Shown here: positions 54,421-64,000 of the stretch, piece by piece
Layout of the letters: every line of letters starts with the position of its first letter
How positions within the stretch are numbered: the stretch's first letter is position 1
Origin: Hyperoodon ampullatus
Taxonomy: Eukaryota; Chordata; Mammalia; Artiodactyla; Ziphiidae
DNA length: 64,000 nucleotides
Assembly (NCBI GenBank): GCA_949752795.1
Contig: OX457070.1
Location: forward strand, 35,373,574-35,437,573
Direction: 5' to 3'
Position numbers and translations under genes: made by a program
The notes under the pieces: generated by a model
Databases searched by the model: none
Told to the model about the DNA's origin: nothing
Seen by the model: only the letters and a program-made list of their open reading frames with translations

Positions 54421-55339
54421 ATCAGTTCCTTGTACAATTTCAGTACTGAGATTTAATTCAGGTACTGAGATATGGTTGTATTCATGGCTCCTGATTTTCA
54501 GTTTATACGAATACAAGAATCTTAAAATATTTCAGTTTGCTAATAACATTTATGTTGAGTTAAATGGGTCTAAATTTTGAGTTACTTGTTACTTCACTGT
54601 CTTTCCTTATTGCAGCAAGATCTTTTTCTGGGCTTCCCTCTAGAAGCTGCGTATTTTTTAAAAAGATTTTTTTTCAAAAGTTCAGAGTTTTAAAAAATCA
54701 TCTTTCAAGAGTCATCTTTCACATGTTTGTCACTTACATTTTCAATCTATACAATTAGTATTATAGAAAGAATCAGAACTTTTTTGAACTCACATTTTCT
54801 TATGCCCAAATTCTGCTGTCAAATGCAGGTACATTTCATTATTGTCAAAAGGAATTTCATATATCAACTGACCTAAGACATTATTTAATCTTGAACCAAA
54901 GTTTGTCTTTGGAAAACCTCCATCTTTCTTTGAGTGCCTTTCTACTTGCTTCGGAGATCCTCTCCTGGGACCTTGCTGCTGACCCCTGGCTGCTCAGAGC
55001 ACCTTGGTGACAACCCACTCTGCCTTGACGCTTCCTCACTTCAGCCTTGAAGGATGAATTAATATCCAGAAGAGAGCAAGAAAGAGCTTTGTGGGCTAAC
55101 TACCCAATTCTCTCTGCATTCCCCAGTCATCTTTTTGCTCACGTGCGTGTGCGCATGCGCACACACTCACACATACACACGCATCATGCCATAGGTAGCG
55201 TGTAGATTATTGACTGCTTTGAGTTCACTGCTCAAGTGGATCAGGGTATGCCATCTTAAAAATATGCAACTTTGGTATAAAGATTATTTTGAGCTGAAGA
55301 TATTTGAGATTGGACAAATGCAGGGGTGGGGGGAATCTT
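54421..55339. other. Unassigned DNA containing an NRF1-like palindrome
   Basis: No gene or named repeat is recognised. The notable element is the alternating purine-pyrimidine tract at 55140-55166. Confidence 0.4.
55140..55166. promoter_or_regulatory. Alternating purine-pyrimidine tract with a perfect NRF1-type palindrome
   Basis: Twenty-seven bases alternate purine and pyrimidine without a break. Inside it, 55147-55164 is a perfect 18-base palindrome centred on TGCGCATGCGCA, which equals the best NRF1 binding site (YGCGCAYGCGCR). It sits in AT-rich DNA with no CpG island, and a CA-rich tract follows to about 55180. Such sequence can also adopt Z-DNA. Binding and function are inferred only. 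Confidence 0.6.
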
Positions 55340-55802
55340 CTTGGAGCTTCCCTTGTCTTAACACAAGCAGCGATTTCTGGGAAATAAGGCCGCCATAAAT
55401 TCCTCTTCAGGGTGGATCTACTCCCATGAGGGAGAATATGAATTAAACCATCTCCAAGGGAATTTTGTGGCTCTCTAGGAGCAGGAAAGACCATTCATAC
55501 TCCTATAGACAAACATCACAAACTCTCTTATCTCCTATTTTTTCTCCTAAAAACCCATTTACCTTTCAAAAAAATAATTTGTTTTTTCCCCTCTCCCCTT
55601 TGCCTATTAAGGAAGTATATAAGCCCCAAATTCTAACTACCCCTCTGAGTTCCTCATCACGGAGAATTCCCGTGTGTGTGAGTGTTACACACATAAATAA
55701 ACTCTGGGTTTTTCCTCCTGTTAATTTGTCTATTGTCAATTTAATTTGCAGGGCCCAGAGACTAAACAAGAGGGTAGAGGAAGAGTTTTTTCCTCCCCTA
55801 CA
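55340..55802 (+). mobile_element. ERV-type LTR (3' part clear, 5' edge uncertain)
   Basis: A TATA-like AGTATATAAG at 55614-55623 lies about 75 bases before an AATAAA at 55696-55701. The unit ends TTAATTTGCAGGGCCCAGAG, then AAGAGGGTAGAGGAAGAGTT and CCTCCCCTACA at 55802. The layout (promoter box, poly(A) signal, terminal CA) is that of a solo LTR. The 166-codon frame at 55465-55965 overlaps it and is incidental. No viral genes are adjacent. Confidence 0.7.
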
Positions 55803-56049
55803 GTGCCCACCTTTAGTCCCAAGAACTGTGGCTGGGGGAGGAAGGGCAGGATCCCGGGGCCGACTTGGAGTGTCTCCTCAACAGGATATGGGTAATGGCA
55901 GTTTCACTTACCAGAACCATAATTCATGTCAGGGACCTGCCACTGGTCCCAAGAAGTTTCCCTAGTTCCGCCAAGTGGAGCAGTTGCTCCCTCCTCCATT
56001 CCCCTGTTTTATCTTACACCTACGTCTACTGTTACACTTTCCCCACAGA

Positions 56050-56215
56050 TTGTTTTGTTCCTGTTGTTTACATGTCTGTCTGCCTCCCAAGAAGGCTATG
56101 TTTGTTTCTTGAGGACAGAGACTGTCTTACTTACTGCTGTTTTCCTAGAACCTACCATAGTAATTGTGCAGTGCCTAGAGTGAGCACTCAGTAATAATGC
56201 TGAATGAATGAGTGA
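56050..56215 (+). mobile_element. L2 3' tail
   Basis: TTCTTGAGGACAGAGACTGT, TTTTCCTAGAACCTACCATA and AGTGAGCACTCAGTAATAAT, ending GCTGAATGAATGAGTG. Confidence 0.75.
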
Positions 56216-56264
56216 GTGAAATGACAGACTACCACCAGAGTACCTTTCAAAAATGAATGAAGTA

Positions 56265-56389
56265 GGGACTTCCCTGGCAGTCCAGCAAATAAGACCCCGT
56301 GCTTCCATTGCAGGGGGTGTGGGTTCAATCCCTGGTCAGGGAACTAAGATCCCACATGCCCCAGGGTGCGGGCAAAATTTTTTTTTTTT
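56265..56389 (+). mobile_element. CHR-type SINE, older 120-bp form
   Basis: GGGACTTCCCTGGCAGTCCA head, TTCAATCCCTGGTCAGGGAA region, then a mixed A/T end. The TSD is near-perfect: AAATGAATGAAGTA (56251-56264) and AAATGAATGAAATA (56390-56403). Confidence 0.93.
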
Positions 56390-56403
56390 AAATGAATGAA
56401 ATA

Positions 56404-58014
56404 AACAACAAGAGGGTTTCTACTGCTACAGGGGAAAGTTAAAGGTACCATCCCCTTGGACATTGTGTTATCTTCTCTCCACCACTTGGGCATGCCTGGG
56501 ATTAATTGGCATGGTGATACTTGCAGCATGATGCCATTAGTAGTAACACTACCCCTATTAAATGGAAAATCTTGGGTGGGAAGGAAGAGGAGATTGGCCA
56601 GCTTTTGGCTAATGAGTAAAGTATCTTGCCGAGTACCTGGCGTATAGTAGGCAGTTAAATGTACCTTTCTATCCCTTCCTTCTCTTTGTCTTCCCAAGCC
56701 ACCCCACATCTGTCCCATTCCAACATTTCTGGGTGCACATCTTTGGCCTGTGTGACATATGCAGCATGGACAGGCATGTGTGATGGTGAATATGCCCAGC
56801 AAATATCAACTTGGCACTTTAAGCATGGAAATGATGTAGGAAAGAAACAGTGGGCTCTTACCGTGCTCCTCAGGGGTGTAGCTCTGAAGTAATACTACAG
56901 GGGGCAAATAGCACTAAGTAAGCTGAACAGCTTAAAGAGCAATAAACTTTTTTCAAACTAATTCTGTAACAGACCTGATTCTTCAATTTTTCATTGTTGG
57001 CTCAATTCCAGCTGTGAGTAGCGATCCCATCTTTTTCTGAAGTGGTTTTCTTTGTGGAGGAAAAAATGTAAGATGACTACTTGGCCTAGTTTTCAGGTAC
57101 CACACGTTGTTTGGTTTTTGTTTTGTTATATTTTGTTCTTTTTATAGAGCCTAAAAAACTCCATTATACTGGAGTCTAACTACATATTTATTTTCTTTAT
57201 CACTTCTATTCTGCCTGAAGTTAGTTACCATAATAAATGTTGTTCTCCCTGTGCATATATTAGCCATAAATGCTAGGAAACAAAGAAAGATGTGTTGTCC
57301 TGAGAAGATTGCTATTGTTACACAAAGCAGCAGGTGTCTTGAATTAGACCTTGTGGGCTGATTAAAACACTGTGATTCTCCTTCTGAAGTTGCCTTTCAT
57401 TTGTTACACTTCAGTCCCTACTTCTGATTAGGCCAAGTATGTCCTTGGGAGAAGGAAAAATATCTACTTCTCTATAATTGAGGATAATAATGTTTAGCAG
57501 GGTATCCTGGCGAAGAGCAGAGCAGAATATCCTTCTGTCTGTTCTTTCCAGATTGTATTCTGGCCAATATAGTCTCCCATGACCCACAAGAGAACACTTT
57601 CCACTAGCTTTTTTTTTAAATAGTGATTGGAAGTTTCTCACAGGGTAGAGAGACGGAATATTCATATATTAAACATAAATGTGTTGAGCCAGGCCTCCTA
57701 TGAGCCAGGTACCGTACCCAGGATTGGAAAGATCATTGACTGCCAGTCACTCTGACAGAACACATTTTCAACTTTTGCAAGACAGAAGCAAACAGCTGTG
57801 CATAACTGAAAACCTGAGTGCAGGGCATGGGGCTGGAAATAAGAATAAAAGACAAAGTTCCCTAGATTGTTTGGCACCAAAAAACAGCTATGGGAGTATT
57901 ATAGGTAGTTGTGGGAAAGATTTTGAACAACATGGAGGCAGGAACTCTGTTGTTTTTCATCTTTGTATACCTAGAACCCTAACTAAGGAAACAAGTCATT
58001 AAGAAAATATGTCA
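56404..58014. other. Unassigned DNA
   Basis: No gene is visible. The 152-codon minus-strand frame at 56344-56802 runs out of a SINE tail and shows no domain. A weak L2-like tail (GGCAGGAACTCTGTTGTTTT, then CATCTTTGTATACCTAGAAC) is near 57932-57980. Confidence 0.35.
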
Positions 58015-58027
58015 AAGATTAGGACAG

Positions 58028-58333
58028 GGCTACCCTGGTGGCGCGGTGGTTGAGAGTCTGCCTGCCAATGCAGGGGACACGGGTTCGAGCCCTGGTCTGG
58101 GAGGATCCCACATGCCGCAGAGCAGCCAGGCCCGTGAGCCACAACTACTGAGCCTGCGCGTCTGGAGCTTGTGCTCCGCAACAGGAGAGGCCGCAACATT
58201 GAGAGGCCCGCGCACCGCGATGAAGAGTGGCCCCCGCTCGCTGCAACTAGAGGAAGCCCACGCACAGAAACGAAGACCCAACACAGTCAAAAATAAATAA
58301 ATAAATAAATAAATTAATTAATTAATTTTAAAG
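58028..58333 (+). mobile_element. CHR-type SINE, long form
   Basis: GGGCTACCCTGGTGGCGCGG head, intact GGTTCGAGCC B box, long-form 3' part (CGCTGCAACTAGAGGAAGCC, GACCCAACACAGTCAAAAAT), then AAAT and AATT repeats. The TSD AAGATTAGGACAG is perfect at 58015-58027 and 58334-58346. Confidence 0.97.
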
Positions 58334-58346
58334 AAGATTAGGACAG

Positions 58347-59245
58347 TGTCTTGATTCTAAGAACTTGTTCTTGGAATCATTTTGGAAAAAGAAATGAAAG
58401 GATAATTCATACATACTGATCTTATTTATCGTGAAACCATACTAAGCTTTAAAGTCCCATGCTCACACAGTGGATTAGAAGTTGAAGCTGAATAAAGTTT
58501 TTTCAACAGTGTTTTTTGTCCATCTGAGAAAGTGATTTGAAAGATGCTCTTGTAAAACTGCCTCCTGTTTTTGCACTGAAGAATGGAAATGCACTGTTTA
58601 TTCCTCACAAGGAACTCAATCAACATCAAGGCCCATTCTCTGCCGCCCCAAGGAAATACACACTTGCAGAGAGATCGTGGTTTATCCTCAGGCAGGAGGT
58701 ATGGATGCCCCTCCCTGACAGACAGGGGCTGAACAGGCCCGCTTAAGCACAGCTGCAGTGTGTTGCCTCTGAGGCTCCTGCAAAATCAGAATATGCCAGG
58801 ACAAGCATATGCCTTATTTCTCAGAAACTTTATTTTGGCTCCTTCCCAACTTAAAAAAATATATTATTACCTAAGCACTCTAAGAGCCTACCTTTTACTA
58901 CAGGAATGGAAGTGAGATTCTAACATCTATTATTCCCTGAGTCTCCTCCAAAACATGTTTTTTGTTTGTTTGTTTGTTTTCAAAAGTATGTTTTATGGTT
59001 GGAGGCCACAGCAATTCATCCTACCATAATGTAGTGTTCATTTATACAACAGGTTACACATTTTGGAAAACAGTTCTAGTATTTTCATAGTTTCTAGTGG
59101 TCTTCCAAATTCTTGGGAGGATGCCTGCTTGATCCTAATGATTTACCTGTATGTATTTTGTCACTTAGTCCTGAACCTTCTTATGAATTTTACTATTATG
59201 TATCCTAATAGTCTCTCTCTACCCCTTATAGGATAGGTTCAATTC
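58347..59245. other. Unassigned DNA
   Basis: No gene or named repeat is recognised. A TTTG tract of about five units is at 58961-58978. Confidence 0.4.
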
Positions 59246-59249
59246 AATT

Positions 59250-60050
59250 AGATTTTACAAACCTTCAGTGAGATTTACTGTGTGTCCAACATTGGGATTC
59301 AAAGAAGGAAAAGATATATTCCTCTTCCTTAGTGTGATGTTTGTTGAGTGGAAGAGAGAGGAATGTATGTCAGAACCTCCAGGGTAGCGGGAGGGAAGGG
59401 AAAACGTGTATAACTTGAAAAAAGTATATTCACTATGACAATATCATTTTTTATTTGGAAAACAAAAATATATTATTTCATAAGATGAGCAACAGAACGT
59501 AAAGCTTGAACAATAATTTGGGACTGGTAGTAACATGCAGGAGGTGCAAAGAGCCTCAGAATTAAGGATGGCTTTGAGGGTTAAAGTCCTGATGTTTATC
59601 AGAAGAGAACACAGATTTTTAAAAAGCTGAGAAATGCTGCTCAGGCTGGTTACATATCCTAAAGTGTACAGAAAATGTAGAATTATTGCACTGTAAGTTT
59701 GAAAATAGTGGTACTTAAATACAGAGTAACAGGAGCATCATAGGACACAGGGATTAAGGACAGGTAAGGAGAGTTTGGAGGATATCCCAGAAGTAGGAAC
59801 ATTTTAACTGACTTTTGAAGAATAGGCAGAAATTCAACAAGTGGAGAAGGGAAGATGACCTACAAGCAGAGGAAACACCATGTCCAAAGACTCAGAGACA
59901 TGAAGGAGAAGGCATACTCAAAAGGTGTAAGTAGCACAGGATGGACTGGGTAGAGTTGAAGGAAGTAGGGTAGAAAGATTGTGAAGGCATTAAATGGCAT
60001 ACTAGGAGTTCACTTTTTACCCTGAAGACCAATGACTCTCAATCTTAGCT
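59250..60050 (-). mobile_element. L2 LINE, reverse orientation
   Basis: It starts with CTTCAGTGAGATTTACTGTG and continues with GGAACATTTTAACTGACTTT, AGAGGAAACACCATGTCCAA and GTAGAAAGATTGTGAAGGCA. The middle, about 59340-59700, is too diverged to confirm as L2. Confidence 0.6.
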
Positions 60051-60074
60051 CCTCATCAGAACCATTTGTACAGT

Positions 60075-60767
60075 TTTAAAAAATAATCTTATTGAGGTAT
60101 AATTGCATACAATAAATTGTACTTAGAGTATATAATTTGATAGGTTTTGACATATGTATACATCCATGAAATCATCACCATAGTCAAGATAATGAATGTC
60201 TCTATCACCCCCCAAGTTTCCTTATGCCCATTTGTAATTCCTCCCCTTCATGCCTACTTACTCCCTCCATCTCTAGGCAACCACCCATCTGCCTCTGTCA
60301 CTATAGACTAGTTTGTGTTGATTAGAATTTTATATAAATGGAATCATAAAAGGGTACAAAGCAGGTACCCATTTTTTGTCTGGCTTCTTTTACTCAACAT
60401 AATTATTTTGAGATTCATTCATAATGTAGTGTGTATCAGTAGGTTAGTTCTTTTATTACGAAGTGATACTCCATTTTATTGAAGTATCATAATTTGTCTA
60501 TTCATTTACCCGGTTTTCTGGTTTTGGCTTTTACTAATAAAACTGCTGTGAACATTCAACTACAAGTCTTTGTATGGCTATACGCCTTTGATATGGTAAA
60601 TGTATGTTTAACACTTTAAGAAATTGCCAAACTGTCTTCCAAAATGGCTGTAATGTTTTACATTCCCAAAAGCAGTGTATAAGAGTTCCAGTTACTCCAC
60701 ATCCTCACCAATACCTGGTATTGTCAGTTTTAAAATTTTAGACATTCTAATATGGTTTTAATTTGCA
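60075..60767 (-). mobile_element. Ancient L1 (L1M-type) 3' fragment
   Basis: ATCTTATTGAGGTATAATTG opens the old 3' UTR in reverse. Then come GAAATCATCACCATAGTCAA, GGCAACCACCCATCTGCCTC, AATGGAATCATAAAAGGGTA and CCAAACTGTCTTCCAAAATG. The younger L1 to the right begins at 60768 inside or against it. Confidence 0.8.
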
Positions 60768-61139
60768 CTGTTTTATTTTTTTATTTATTGGAGTATAATT
60801 GCTTTACAGTGGTGTGTTAGTTTCTGCTTTATAACAAAGTGAATCAGCTATACATATACATATATCCCCATATCTCTTCCCTCTTGCATCTCCCTCCCTC
60901 CCACCCCCTATCCCATCCCTCTAGGTGGTCACAAAGCACTGAGCTGATCTCCCTGTGCTATGTGGCTGCTTCCCACTAGCTATAGATTTTACAGTTGGTA
61001 GTGTATATATGTCCATGCCACTCTCACTTTGTCCCAGCTTACCCTTCCCCCTCCCCGTGTCTTCAAGTCCATTCTCTAGTAGGTCTGGGACTTTATTCCT
61101 GTCCTGCCCCGAGGTTCTTCAGAACCATTTTTTTTCTTT

Positions 61140-64000
<2,861 letters not shown>

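Noticed and set aside
55465..55965. 166-codon open frame next to a TATA box and AATAAA
   Set aside because: It overlaps the ERV-type LTR. The promoter box and poly(A) signal belong to the LTR, and the peptide shows no retroviral or cellular domain.
56344..56802. 152-codon minus-strand frame
   Set aside because: It starts or ends in a SINE tail (KKKN run) and has no domain; low-complexity chance frame.

Overview
The window is mammalian nuclear DNA and almost certainly cetacean. The main evidence is 24 copies of a tRNA-derived SINE of the CHR type (known from cetaceans, hippopotamuses and ruminants). Fifteen of these are the roughly 200-bp short form with long A-tails and near-perfect target-site duplications (TSDs), the form that is very abundant in whales and dolphins. 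The host base composition is AT-rich, and L2, MIR, MaLR (MLT1-type) and hAT relics common to mammals are also present. I see no intact protein-coding gene, no tRNA or rRNA gene, no CRISPR array and no prokaryotic feature. The one gene-derived unit is a dead, intronless retrocopy of PHPT1 (phosphohistidine phosphatase 1) at about 45574-46209.

Layout. 1-970: 5'-truncated L1, minus strand, running off the left edge. 1-16 kb: AT-rich unassigned DNA with L2, MIR and MER5-type relics and seven SINEs (six short-form, one at 16.25 kb of the old form), plus a rearranged SINE remnant with a perfect hairpin at 10.47 kb. 16-31 kb: an LTR, a hAT element with terminal inverted repeats and TSD, nested L1/MLT1/SINE stacks at 17.6-18.8 and 26.5-27.1 kb, an L2 split by an MLT1-type LTR at 21.8-23.4 kb, and an L1 3' fragment with its own TSD at 28.0-28.9 kb. 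31.9-40.5 kb: a nearly full-length ancient L1 on the minus strand with two 3'-UTR segments, decayed ORF2 and ORF1, a GC-rich tandem 5' UTR and three SINE insertions. 40-45.5 kb: MaLR LTR and three copies of an unnamed medium-reiteration repeat. 45.6-46.2 kb: the PHPT1 retrocopy. 47-60 kb: L2, MIR, SINEs, a plus-strand L1 3' end with G-quadruplex motifs, an NRF1-like palindrome and an ERV-type LTR. 60-64 kb: a younger L1 on the minus strand, holding one SINE and running off the right edge.

The history is one of layered retrotransposition: L2 and MIR first, then MaLR LTRs and hAT elements, then old L1s, then the CHR SINE burst. The SINE TSDs carry the A-rich start expected of L1 endonuclease, so L1 probably supplied the machinery. 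Nothing here looks like a new biosynthetic, defence or regulatory system. The most interesting items are a latent exon inside an antisense SINE at 14791-14920, created by CpG decay; a tail-only retro-insertion at 20031-20053; the NRF1/Z-DNA palindrome at 55140-55166; and direct L1 repeats 61.7 kb apart. Repeat family names come from recognising sequence phrases, not from a database search, so subfamily labels are provisional and most edges are good to about 10-20 bases.
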